Below are positions 55,934-63,878 of a stretch of 64,000 nucleotides of DNA, in pieces (position 1 is the first letter of the stretch; every line of letters starts with the position of its first letter). Made by a program: the position numbers and the translations under genes. The notes under the pieces were generated by a model. The model was not told the origin of the DNA. It saw nothing but the letters and a program-made list of their open reading frames with translations, and did not search any database. This DNA is from Nocardioides thalensis. Lineage in GTDB: Bacteria; Actinomycetota; Actinomycetes; Propionibacteriales; Nocardioidaceae. The stretch is from contig NZ_JACCFP010000001.1 in the NCBI RefSeq assembly GCF_013410655.1, positions 1,821,501-1,885,500 of the forward strand. The letters run 5' to 3'.

Positions 55934-57213
55934 CCGCCGTACTGTCCCAGATCTGGCGCCGCATCGACCGGCGGATCGTGATCGTGCTCGTCGTCGCTCT
56001 GGCGGCGGCGCTGCTGGTCAACGTGTTCCGCTCGCCTGCCGAGACCAAGACCGTCACCGCCTACTTCCCGCGCGCGGTGAGTGTCTTCGAGGGCACCGAC
56101 GTGCGCATCCTCGGTGTCAACGTCGGGCAGGTCACCTCGGTGATCCCCGAGGGCGACGCGGTCCGCGTCGAGATGGAGTACGACGCCGAGCACGACCTGC
56201 CTGCCGATGCCAAGGCCGTGATCGTCACCCCGACGCTGGTGGCCGACCGCTTCGTCCAGCTCACGCCGGTCTACGAGGGCGGGCAGGTGCTCGCCGACGG
56301 CGCCGAGATCGAGCTCCCGGACACCGGGGTGCCGGTCGAGCTCGACCGCATCTACGGCAGCCTCCAGCAGCTGACGATCGCGCTCGGCCCCAACGGCGTC
56401 AACAAGGACGGCTCGCTCGACAACCTGCTCGCCTCCACGCGGAAGGCCCTCGACGGTCAGGGGGCGCGCGGCAATGAGATGATCCGCGAGCTGTCCGCGG
56501 CCGCGGAGACGTTCGGTGACGGCGCCGGCCCCCTGTTCGAGGCGGTGACCCACCTGGCCGAGTTCACCGGCACCCTCGCGAAGAGCGACAAGGTCGTCCG
56601 CGCGTTCATGGCCGACCTCGCGGGCGTCTCCGACGTCCTCGCCGACGAGAGCGACGAGCTCCAGCAGGCGGTCGCCGCGGTCGCCAGCGCGGTCGGCAGC
56701 GTCAAGAGCTTCGTCGGCGACAACCGCGACGCGCTCGTGGCCGGCATCCGCAAGCTGACCACGGTGACGTCGACGATCATGTCCGAAAAGGAGAACCTCC
56801 GGAAGGCGCTCGCCATCGCCCCGATGGCGATGGACACCCTGCACCTCGGGTTCGACCACCAGACCGGGACCCAGAACTCCCGGGTCGGCATCGGCGGCAA
56901 CGTCTGGAGCGCCGACTCGCTGCTGTGCGGCTTCGTCCAGCAGCACCCGGCGATGCCGCAGAAGCTGAAGGACGTCACCTGCGAGCTGCTGCGCCAGCTC
57001 CTCGGCCAGGCGCTCGACCAGCTGCCGTGGCTGCCGCCGGAGTACGGCAGCTACATCCCGGAGTTCCCGGGTGTGAGCAGCAACCGGACCAGCCCCGCGG
57101 TGCCCGAGTTCGAGGACACCAAGCACGGCATCAAGGTCCCGCAGCCGCCCCAGGTCACCTACGTGACGCCCGAGGACCCGTCGCTCGCGGACATGATGGG
57201 AGGTGGCGCGTGA
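55930..57213 (+). CDS. mce4D: Mce4D-like protein, second mce operon
   Basis: A 427-residue Mce protein: anchor (RIVIVLVVALAAALLVNVF), MlaD domain (VTAYFPRAVSVFEGTDVRILGVNVGQVTSV...TPTLVADRFVQLTPVYEGG), stalk with AFMADLAGVSDVLADESDELQQAVAAVASAVG, and a C-terminal Pro-rich domain (SYIPEFPGVSSNRTSPAVPEFE). Two Cys (LLCGFVQQ, VTCELL) may pair. Unlike the first operon's MceD it has a plain transmembrane anchor and no lipobox. The stop overlaps the mce4E GTG. Confidence 0.9.
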   Translation: MTAVLSQIWRRIDRRIVIVLVVALAAALLVNVFRSPAETKTVTAYFPRAVSVFEGTDVRILGVNVGQVTSVIPEGDAVRVEMEYDAEHDLPADAKAVIVTPTLVADRFVQLTPVYEGGQVLADGAEIELPDTGVPVELDRIYGSLQQLTIALGPNGVNKDGSLDNLLASTRKALDGQGARGNEMIRELSAAAETFGDGAGPLFEAVTHLAEFTGTLAKSDKVVRAFMADLAGVSDVLADESDELQQAVAAVASAVGSVKSFVGDNRDALVAGIRKLTTVTSTIMSEKENLRKALAIAPMAMDTLHLGFDHQTGTQNSRVGIGGNVWSADSLLCGFVQQHPAMPQKLKDVTCELLRQLLGQALDQLPWLPPEYGSYIPEFPGVSSNRTSPAVPEFEDTKHGIKVPQPPQVTYVTPEDPSLADMMGGGA

Positions 57214-58523
57214 GGCGCACACGCTGGATCGCCCTCGCCGCCGCCGGCGCCCTGGTGCTCGGCGGGTGCGACTTCGACGGCGCCTACGACCTCCCGCTCC
57301 CGGGGTCCCCGGTCTCGGAGGACGAGGCGTTCGAGGTGACCGCCGAGTTCCGCGACGTCCTCAACGTCGTCCCGCGCTCGCCCGTGATGGTCGACGACGT
57401 CGTCGTCGGCGAGGTCACCGAGGTGGAGCGCGTCGGCTGGCACGCGGCGGTGACTCTGCGCATCCGCGAGGACGTCGAGCTCCCCGACAACGTGCTCGCC
57501 GACATCCGCCAGGTCTCCCTCCTCGGCGAGAAGTACGTCGCGCTCGAGGAGCCCACCGAGCAGGAGCCCGCCGGGCGGCTCGGTGAGGGCGACGACATCG
57601 CACTCGCCGCCACCGGCCGCAACCCGGAGGTCGAGGAGGTGCTCGGCGCGCTGTCGTTCATGCTCAGCGGCGGCGGTGTCGCCCAGCTCGGCACGATCAC
57701 CAACGAGGCCAACCAGGTCATGTCCGGCCGCGAGGACCGGCTGCGCTCGCTGCTCAGCTCCCTCGAGGGGGTCGTCGGCACGCTCGACGAGCAGAAGCAG
57801 GACATCATCAACGCGATGGAGTCGCTCGACAACCTCACCGGCACGCTCAACGCCGAGAAGGACGTCATCGGCGGCGCGCTCGACGCGGTCGGCCCGGCGA
57901 TCGACGTGCTCGCCGACCAGCACGACGAGCTGATCGCGATGCTGGCCTCCCTCGACCGGCTCGGCCAGGTCGGCACCCGGGTGATCCGCGCGAGCAAGGA
58001 GGACATGCTCGAGATCCTCGACGACCTCGAGCCGGTGCTGCGCGGTCTGTGGGGTGCCGGCGACCGGCTGGCTCCCGGCATCAACCTGCTGGCGAGCTTC
58101 CCCTTCCCCAAGGCGGCAGGCGACATCATCCAGGGCGACTACGCCGACACCATCGCGCGCGTGCAGGTCGACCTCACCAACCTCTTCACCGGCCTCGGGC
58201 TGCCCGACATCCAGCTGCCGGACCCCGGAGAGGTCGTCGACCAGGTCGCCGCGTGCCTCCAGAGCGGCAGCCTCACGAGCGTGCCCTGCTCGAAGGTGCT
58301 CTCGAGCCTCGACCTGCTGAAGGACCTCCAGAAGCAGTGCCGCCAGAACCGCCACATCCGCAACGGCCCGGTGTGCCGCGCGATCGCGTCGCTGCCGAAC
58401 CTCGGTGACCTCGGCGACGGTCTGCTGGGCAACCTCGGCGGCCTGCTCGACGGCCTCATCGGCCGCACGGCGTCCACCGGTCCGCCGGCGGACGAGTCGA
58501 CGTTGCTGGGAGGTGCGGTATGA
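57210..58523 (+). CDS. mce4E: Mce4E-like lipoprotein, second mce operon
   Basis: A 437-residue Mce protein with lipoprotein signal (RRTRWIALAAAGALVLGGC), as in LprN/Mce4E. MlaD domain at about 45-115 (VTAEFRDVLNVVPRSPVMVDDVVVGEVTEV...RQVSLLGEKYVALEEP), helical stalk to about 300, then a C-terminal region with several Cys (VAACLQSG, VPCSKVL, KQCRQNRH, PVCRAI) likely disulfide-linked, and a short Gly/Leu-rich tail. The lipid anchor places it at the outer leaflet side of the plasma membrane. Confidence 0.9.
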   Translation: MRRTRWIALAAAGALVLGGCDFDGAYDLPLPGSPVSEDEAFEVTAEFRDVLNVVPRSPVMVDDVVVGEVTEVERVGWHAAVTLRIREDVELPDNVLADIRQVSLLGEKYVALEEPTEQEPAGRLGEGDDIALAATGRNPEVEEVLGALSFMLSGGGVAQLGTITNEANQVMSGREDRLRSLLSSLEGVVGTLDEQKQDIINAMESLDNLTGTLNAEKDVIGGALDAVGPAIDVLADQHDELIAMLASLDRLGQVGTRVIRASKEDMLEILDDLEPVLRGLWGAGDRLAPGINLLASFPFPKAAGDIIQGDYADTIARVQVDLTNLFTGLGLPDIQLPDPGEVVDQVAACLQSGSLTSVPCSKVLSSLDLLKDLQKQCRQNRHIRNGPVCRAIASLPNLGDLGDGLLGNLGGLLDGLIGRTASTGPPADESTLLGGAV

Positions 58524-59794
58524 GTCGCGGTGTCCGGATCAGGCTGGCGGTCTTCGTCGTGCTCAGCGCCATCGGGATCACGTACGTCGCCGCGACGTAC
58601 CTCGGGATCGTCGACCGTGCCACCGGACGCAACATCGAGGTGACGGCGACGCTGCCGGGCTCGGGCGGCCTGTTCGAGGGCAGCGAGGTGACCTACCGCG
58701 GCGTGAAGATCGGCCGGGTGTCGCGGATGACCCCGACCGAGGAGGGCGTCGAGGTCGGCATCTCCCTCGAGGAGGACACCAAGCTCCCCGTCGACTCCGA
58801 GATCTTCGTGCACAACCTGTCGGCGGTCGGGGAGCAGTACCTCGACTTCCAGCCGGCGTCGGACTCGGCGCCGTACGCCGAGGACGGCACGACCTTCGTC
58901 GGCACGGCCGACTCGCTCCCGGTCGACGAGGGTGACCTCCTCGTCGACATCGACCGGTTCGTCAACTCCGTCGACCACGAGAACCTGCGGGTCGCGGTCG
59001 AGGAGCTGGGCCTGCTGTTCGGCGACACCGGCCGCGACCTCCAGCGCCTGCTCGACAACGGCTCGGAGTTCATCGCCGAGGCGTCGGAGCACACCGACGA
59101 GACGATCGCGCTCCTGGAGAACGGGCTGACGGTGCTGCGCACCCAGCGCGACGAGAAGGAGAACGTGCGCGCGTTCGCCCGCGACCTCGCCGTGGTCACC
59201 TCGATGCTGCGCGGCAGCGACAAGAACCTGCGCAAGGTGCTCCGGGACACGCCAGGAGCCGCGACCGAGATCCGGGCCCTGCTCGAGGACCTCGAGCCCA
59301 CGCTGCCCATCCTGCTGAGCGACCTCACGGGGATGGGGCAGATCGTGAGCACCTACCTGCCGGGCGTGGAGCACCTGCTGATCCTGTTCCCGACGTTCAT
59401 GGCGGGCGGCCCCACCGGCAGCACCCGCGACGGCTGGGGACACATCAACGTGCAGATGGACTACTCCGTGCCGCCGTGCACCGACGGCTACAAGCCGCAC
59501 GAGCAGTGGAACAACCCGCACGACACCCGCGACCACGAGCTCTACCCGGCCAAGTGCAACTCGCCGATGCCGTTCAACCCGCGCGGCTCGAAGTACGCGC
59601 CCGGCCTGCACCTCGACCCGACCGCGTCGCCCGGCCGCGTCTACAGTGGCACCTACGACGCGACGACCGGCCGCGTGCACGGCGCGGTCGACGCGAACGG
59701 CAACCCGGTGGAGGTCCGGGCGCCGGCCGACCTGTCCGTCCTGGGAGGGGATGCGTGGAAGTGGATGCTGGTGGGTCCGGTGGCGGGCCCGTGA
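58520..59794 (+). CDS. mce4F: Mce4F-like protein, second mce operon
   Basis: A 424-residue Mce protein: anchor (IRLAVFVVLSAIGITYVAATYLGI), MlaD domain (VTATLPGSGGLFEGSEVTYRGVKIGRVSRMTPTEEG...LSAVGEQYLDFQP), helical stalk and a long C-terminal extension (residues 305-424: HINVQMDYSVPPCTDGYKP, LYPAKCNSPMPFNPRG, APGLHLDPTASPG) that the first operon's MceF lacks. One Cys pair is likely. The stop overlaps the mam4A GTG start. Confidence 0.9.
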   Translation: MSRGVRIRLAVFVVLSAIGITYVAATYLGIVDRATGRNIEVTATLPGSGGLFEGSEVTYRGVKIGRVSRMTPTEEGVEVGISLEEDTKLPVDSEIFVHNLSAVGEQYLDFQPASDSAPYAEDGTTFVGTADSLPVDEGDLLVDIDRFVNSVDHENLRVAVEELGLLFGDTGRDLQRLLDNGSEFIAEASEHTDETIALLENGLTVLRTQRDEKENVRAFARDLAVVTSMLRGSDKNLRKVLRDTPGAATEIRALLEDLEPTLPILLSDLTGMGQIVSTYLPGVEHLLILFPTFMAGGPTGSTRDGWGHINVQMDYSVPPCTDGYKPHEQWNNPHDTRDHELYPAKCNSPMPFNPRGSKYAPGLHLDPTASPGRVYSGTYDATTGRVHGAVDANGNPVEVRAPADLSVLGGDAWKWMLVGPVAGP

Positions 59795-60468
59795 GGGCGC
59801 GGGTCCGGCTCAACATCGCGCTCTACGTCCTGGTGATCCTCTCGACCGTCGCGGTGTGCTTCCTGTTCCGCTCGGTGATGTGGAACGCCCACGCCGACAA
59901 GGGTGGCGACACGTCGGGCAACTGGTTCTCCCGGTCGGTCGCGGTGGTGCTCGACCAGCAGTCCGACGGCGCGACCAGCCTGATCGGCACCGACGTCGGA
60001 CCGGGCCTGGTCCAGGCGGTGAAGCCCGCCGACGACGAGGACCAGGCGCGCTGGGCGGCGATCCTCGATGCGGCGAGCGGCATGGCCACGACGTTCCTCA
60101 ACATCGACTACCGCGACCTGGACGCCACGCGTCAGGCGGTCCTGGAGCGCGCGACCGGTGCGTTCCAGACCCAGTACGAGAAGTCGTTCAAGGCGATCAC
60201 GAAGTTGACGGAGCGGATGGAGTCGGTGCAGTCCGGCGAGGTGGTGTGGGCCGGGATCTCGTCCGCCGACGACGACTCCGCGACCGTGTTTCTCGCCACC
60301 AACACGAAGGTGGTCAACGTCAACACGCCGCAGCCGCAGGCGAAGCCCTACCGCATGCAGATCGAGCTGGAGCTGCAGGACGGGGACTGGCTGACCCGCG
60401 ACCTGCGGTTCATCGACGCCGAGGCGCCCGACCTGGCCGCGCCCAAGGACGAGGAGCGAGGCCGATGA
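59791..60468 (+). CDS. mam4A: Mce-associated membrane protein Mam4A-like
   Basis: A 225-residue protein with an N-terminal single transmembrane helix (LNIALYVLVILSTVAVCFLF) and an alpha/beta extracellular domain: AASGMATTFLNIDYRDLDATRQAVLERATGAFQTQYEKS ... YRMQIELELQDGDWLTRDLRFIDA, the Mce-associated protein pattern. Such proteins accompany mce4 in mycobacteria and are needed for stable sterol import. It begins in the mce4F stop codon and ends in the mam4B start codon. Confidence 0.87.
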   Translation: MRARVRLNIALYVLVILSTVAVCFLFRSVMWNAHADKGGDTSGNWFSRSVAVVLDQQSDGATSLIGTDVGPGLVQAVKPADDEDQARWAAILDAASGMATTFLNIDYRDLDATRQAVLERATGAFQTQYEKSFKAITKLTERMESVQSGEVVWAGISSADDDSATVFLATNTKVVNVNTPQPQAKPYRMQIELELQDGDWLTRDLRFIDAEAPDLAAPKDEERGR

Positions 60469-61250
60469 GCCCGTCCACGCCCCGTCGACCGGCCAGCTCC
60501 CGCGGCGCGGTCAACCGGCCGCGCAAGATCGCCGGGCAGTCGGCCGTCACGCCGACCGACGACACGCCGGTGCCCGAGCCGAAGGCGGCCACCACCACGG
60601 CGACGACCGCGCCGCCCACGGCCGACGACGTCGAGGTCGCCCCGTCGTCGCGCGACGACGCCCCGCGGCCGGACAAGGAGACCGCTCCGGTGCTCGCCAG
60701 CCCGGCTGCGACCCGGATGCTGGTCCGGATCCTCGCCGTGCTCGCGGTCGTCCTGCTCCTCCAGGCCGTCTGGTGGGTGCGCCACACCTGGTTCGTCGAC
60801 GAGCCCGCAGAGCCGTCGGAGGCCAGCGGCGCCATCGCGGTCCCGGCCGACCGGCCGGTGGTCGAGAACGAGCTCGCCTGGAAGGAGGGGGTCGCCGTCG
60901 CCGGGGAGGCCGTGCAGACGATGATGACCCGCTCCTACGAGACCTACGACGCCGACGTCGACAAGGCGGCGGAGTTCCTCACCGCCGACTTCGCCGAGGA
61001 GTTCCGCAGCACGACCGACGACGTCAAGCAGGAGTTCGTCGGCAAGGAGGCGGTGATGAGCGTCGACCTCCGCGCCCAGGCCGTCGTGCGGGCCAACGAC
61101 GCCGAGCTCCAGGCGCTGGTGATGTTCGACCAGACCACGGTGACCACCGCCGGGCCGGAGCCGAAGACGGTCACCTCCGAGTTCCGCGCACTGGTGACGC
61201 TGGTGCACACCGACCAGGGTTGGTTCGTCGACCGGATCGACGCGAGCTAG
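60465..61250 (+). CDS. mam4B: Mce-associated membrane protein Mam4B-like
   Basis: A 261-residue protein with a long disordered cytosolic N-terminus (about 80 residues, Pro/Thr/Ala-rich), one transmembrane helix (MLVRILAVLAVVLLLQAVWWV) and an NTF2-like extracellular domain (EAVQTMMTRSYETYDADVDKAAEFLTADFAEEFRSTTDDVK ... HTDQGWFVDRIDA). It shares the fold of Mam4A but has the extended tail. Last gene of the second mce operon; 61 bp separate it from the next coding start. Confidence 0.87.
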   Translation: MSPSTPRRPASSRGAVNRPRKIAGQSAVTPTDDTPVPEPKAATTTATTAPPTADDVEVAPSSRDDAPRPDKETAPVLASPAATRMLVRILAVLAVVLLLQAVWWVRHTWFVDEPAEPSEASGAIAVPADRPVVENELAWKEGVAVAGEAVQTMMTRSYETYDADVDKAAEFLTADFAEEFRSTTDDVKQEFVGKEAVMSVDLRAQAVVRANDAELQALVMFDQTTVTTAGPEPKTVTSEFRALVTLVHTDQGWFVDRIDAS

Positions 61251-61288
61251 GACGAGTATCGAGGAGCGGGTCATGCCCCACGGCGAAC

Positions 61289-61302
61289 TAGAACACGTTA
61301 CA
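61289..61302. promoter_or_regulatory. KstR-type operator at the ferredoxin reductase gene
   Basis: TAGAACACGTTACA matches the KstR consensus TNNAACNNGTTNNA at every fixed position. A TACAGT -10-like hexamer overlaps its right edge (61299-61304), the same geometry as at the second mce operon. It would lie inside the coding region if translation began at the upstream ATG 61273. Confidence 0.7.
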
Positions 61303-61304
61303 GT
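61299..61304 (+). promoter_or_regulatory. Putative -10 box of the ferredoxin reductase gene (leaderless)
   Basis: TACAGT ends 7 nt before the GTG at 61312, predicting a transcript starting at that codon. Confidence 0.45.
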
Positions 61305-61311
61305 TCGGGTC

Positions 61312-62283
61312 GTGGAGTGCGACCTGGTCATCGTGGGAGCCGGCCCGACGGGCCTGTTCGCCACCTACTACGCAGGCTTCCGCGGCCTGCGGGTGGTCGT
61401 GGTCGACTCGCTGCCCGAGCTCGGCGGGCAGATCACGGCGATGTATCCCGAGAAGCCGATCCTCGACGTCGCCGGCTTCCCGTCCGTCAAGGGACGCGAG
61501 CTGGTCGCCGGGCTCGTAGCCCAGGCCGAGAGCGCCGGCGCGACGTACCTCCTCGACCGGACCGCCACCGGTCTCGACCACCGTGCCGGCCCGGACGGCG
61601 GAGTCACGCTGACGCTCGACGACGGGACCACGGTCGAGGCGAAGGCGATGATCGTCACCGCCGGCATCGGCAAGTTCAGCCCCCGCCCGCTCCCGGCCGG
61701 CGAGGGGTGGCTGGGCCGGGGCCTGGAGTTCTTCGTCCCGAGCTTCGAGCCGTACGCCGACCGCGACGTCGTCATCGTCGGCGGCGGCGACAGCGCGTTC
61801 GACTGGGCGCAGAACCTGGAGCCGATCGCGCGGTCGGTGACGCTGGTGCACCGACGCGACGCGTTCCGGGCGCATGCGCGCACCGTCGAGCAGGTGAAGG
61901 CGTCGTCGGTCGAGATCCTGACCAAGGCGGAGGTGACGGCACTGATCGGCGACCCCGACCTGGAGAAGGTCGAGGTCACGGTCGATGGGGAGCCGAGCCT
62001 CCGGCCGGCCCAGGCCGTCATCGCGGCGCTCGGCTTCGTCGCCGACCTCGGCCCGCTGCAGGAGTGGGGGATCGAGACCCACAAGCGCCACCTGGTGGTC
62101 GACTCGTCCATGCGCACCAACCTCGAGCGGGTGTTCGCCGCCGGCGACATCACCGACTACGACGGCAAGGTGCGGCTGATCGCCGTCGGCTTCGGCGAGG
62201 CCGCGACGGCCGTCAACAACGCCGCCGTCGTCATCGACCCCACGGCCCACGTGTTCCCGGGTCACTCCTCGGAAGGTGCGTGA
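61312..62283 (+). CDS. Ferredoxin-NADP+ reductase, TrxR-like type
   Basis: A 323-residue flavoprotein resembling B. subtilis YumC: FAD loop VIVGAGPTGLFATYYAGFRGL, LGGQITAMYPEKPILDVAGFPSVKG, NADPH loop VIVGGGDSAFDWAQNL, and C-terminal FAAGDITDYDGKVRLIAVGFGEAATAVNNA. The redox-active CxxC of thioredoxin reductase is absent, as expected for an FNR. It should pass electrons from NADPH to a ferredoxin, plausibly the FdxD-like one downstream, for a P450 or oxygenase. GTG 61312 is preferred because a KstR-type box and -10 box lie just upstream; ATG 61273 with GAGGAG is the alternative. Confidence 0.88.
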   Translation: MECDLVIVGAGPTGLFATYYAGFRGLRVVVVDSLPELGGQITAMYPEKPILDVAGFPSVKGRELVAGLVAQAESAGATYLLDRTATGLDHRAGPDGGVTLTLDDGTTVEAKAMIVTAGIGKFSPRPLPAGEGWLGRGLEFFVPSFEPYADRDVVIVGGGDSAFDWAQNLEPIARSVTLVHRRDAFRAHARTVEQVKASSVEILTKAEVTALIGDPDLEKVEVTVDGEPSLRPAQAVIAALGFVADLGPLQEWGIETHKRHLVVDSSMRTNLERVFAAGDITDYDGKVRLIAVGFGEAATAVNNAAVVIDPTAHVFPGHSSEGA

Positions 62284-62285
62284 GC

Positions 62286-62753
62286 ATGGCCGGCAACCGC
62301 GACGCGGTGAAGCTGAACGACGACGAGGTCGCCGCGATGCTCGCGGAGAACCTCAAGGTGCAGGTGGCGAGCAACGGCCCCGACGGCGTACCGCACCTGA
62401 CGACGCTGTTCTACATCGTCCGTGACGGGAAGATCGCGTTCTGGACCTACGGCCGCAGCCAGAAGATCCGCAACCTCGAGCGCGACCCGCGGGTCACCGC
62501 GCTCGTCGAGGACGGCGTCGACTACTTCGAGCTGCGCGGGATCTCGATCCAGGGCCGGGCCGAGATCGTCCGTGACTACGACGGCATCTTCTCGATCGGC
62601 AGCGAGGTCGCCACCCGGATGCTCGGCGCGGAGTCGTTCGAGGCGCTGGGGGACTTCGGCCGCGAGACCGTCGAGAAGCAGGCGACCAAGCGGGTGGCTG
62701 TGGTCATCCACCCCGAGAAGGTCGCGACCTGGGACCACCGGAAGCTCGTCTAG
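62286..62753 (+). CDS. Pyridoxamine 5'-phosphate oxidase-like / flavin-binding split-barrel protein
   Basis: A 155-residue protein with the split-barrel fold: VKLNDDEVAAMLAENLKVQVASNGPDGVPHLTTLFYIVRDGKIAFWTYGRSQKIRNLERDPRVTALVEDG. This matches the PPOX-class F420- or FMN-dependent family common in actinobacteria. The substrate is unknown; reduction of a steroid intermediate would suit the location but is only inference. AAGG lies about 9 nt before the ATG. It is 2 bp after the FNR gene and 9 bp before the ferredoxin gene. Confidence 0.82.
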   Translation: MAGNRDAVKLNDDEVAAMLAENLKVQVASNGPDGVPHLTTLFYIVRDGKIAFWTYGRSQKIRNLERDPRVTALVEDGVDYFELRGISIQGRAEIVRDYDGIFSIGSEVATRMLGAESFEALGDFGRETVEKQATKRVAVVIHPEKVATWDHRKLV

Positions 62754-62762
62754 GAGGCAATC

Positions 62763-62969
62763 ATGACTACGAGGATCAAGGTCGACTTCGACCTGTGCGA
62801 GTCCAACGCGATGTGCGAGGCGCTGGCCCCCGACGTGTTCGAGCTGGACGACGACGACTTCCTCCAGCTCAACACCGACGAGGTGACCGACGAGAACAGG
62901 CAGCGCGTCGAGCAGGCGGCTGCCGCCTGCCCGCGCGCGGCCATCAGCCTGGTGGAGGACAACGAGTGA
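62763..62969 (+). CDS. fdxD: [3Fe-4S] ferredoxin (FdxD-like)
   Basis: A 68-residue ferredoxin with the CX5C...CP pattern (CESNAMC, then AAAACPRAAI), which ligates a [3Fe-4S] cluster in P450-type ferredoxins. The acidic middle (FELDDDDFLQLN) suits docking to basic partner proteins. A perfect AGGAGG is 5 nt before the ATG. It overlaps the following SDR start by 4 bases (GTGA). In M. tuberculosis fdxD-hsd4A stand directly upstream of yrbE4A; the same pair is here downstream of the mce genes. Confidence 0.9.
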   Translation: MTTRIKVDFDLCESNAMCEALAPDVFELDDDDFLQLNTDEVTDENRQRVEQAAAACPRAAISLVEDNE

Positions 62970-63868
62970 GCGAGCAGACCAGCCTCGACGGCAAGGTCGC
63001 GATCGTCACCGGCGCCGGGGCCGGCCTCGGTCGCGCCGAGGCCCTCGCGCTGGCCGACGCCGGCGCGAAGGTGGTCGTCAACGACCTGCCCGGTGCCGGC
63101 GACGACGCGGTCGAGGAGATCCGCTCCCGCGGCGGCGAGGCCACCGTCGTCGCCGGCGACGTCAGCGAGCGGGCCACCGCCGACGCGATGATGACCGCGG
63201 CCGTCGAGGGCTTCGGACGGCTCGACATCGTCGTCAACAACGCGGGCATGACCCGCGACCGGATGCTCTTCAACATGTCCGACGAGGAGTGGGACGCGGT
63301 CATCGCGGTCCACCTTCGCGGTCACTTCCTCCTCTCGCGCAACGCGGCGTCGTACTGGCGCACGAGGTCGAAGGAGACCGGCGCGCCCGTCGACGCGAGC
63401 GTCATCAACACCGCGTCCGAGGCGTTCCTCGGCGGCAGCCCCGGTCAGCCCAACTACGCCGCGGCCAAGGCGGGCATCGCGGCGCTCACGCTCTCGACCG
63501 CGCGCGGCCTCGGTCGGGTCGGCGTGCGCGCCAACGCGATCTGCCCGCGCGCCCGCACGGCGATGACCGCCGAGGTCTTCGGCGAGGACACGTCCGGCCG
63601 AGCGGTCGACCCGTACTCGCCGGAGCACGTCGCCCCGCTGGTGGCCTACCTCGCCTCGCCCGCGGCGGCGCGGGTGACCGGCCAGGTGTTCGTCGTCTAC
63701 GGCGGGATGGTCGCCGTGGTCGCCGCGCCGGTCGTCGAGCAGCGGTTCGACGCCTCCGGCGACGTGTGGACCGCCGACGACCTCGACAAGCAGCTCGGCG
63801 GGTTCTTCGCCGACCGCGACCCCGCCGTCGGCTTCGCCGCCGACTCGATCATGCAGCTGAAGGTCTGA
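62966..63868 (+). CDS. hsd4A: SDR dehydrogenase, Hsd4A-like (17-beta-hydroxysteroid / 3-hydroxyacyl-CoA type)
   Basis: A 300-residue SDR: TGAGAGLGRAEALALADAGAKVVVNDLPG (NAD-type Asp), NNAGMTRDRMLFNMSDEEWDAV, Ser in NTASEAFLGG, YAAAKAG, and a C-terminal block VDPYSPEHVAPLVAYLASP ... GQVFVVYGGMVAVVAAPVVEQRFD typical of peroxisomal-MFE-like and Hsd4A proteins. It should oxidise a hydroxysteroid or the 3-hydroxyacyl-CoA of a sterol side chain with NAD+. Adjacent ferredoxin, reductase and mce4-like genes support a role in sterol degradation. Confidence 0.85.
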   Translation: MSEQTSLDGKVAIVTGAGAGLGRAEALALADAGAKVVVNDLPGAGDDAVEEIRSRGGEATVVAGDVSERATADAMMTAAVEGFGRLDIVVNNAGMTRDRMLFNMSDEEWDAVIAVHLRGHFLLSRNAASYWRTRSKETGAPVDASVINTASEAFLGGSPGQPNYAAAKAGIAALTLSTARGLGRVGVRANAICPRARTAMTAEVFGEDTSGRAVDPYSPEHVAPLVAYLASPAAARVTGQVFVVYGGMVAVVAAPVVEQRFDASGDVWTADDLDKQLGGFFADRDPAVGFAADSIMQLKV

Positions 63869-63878
63869 AGGAGAAGCC

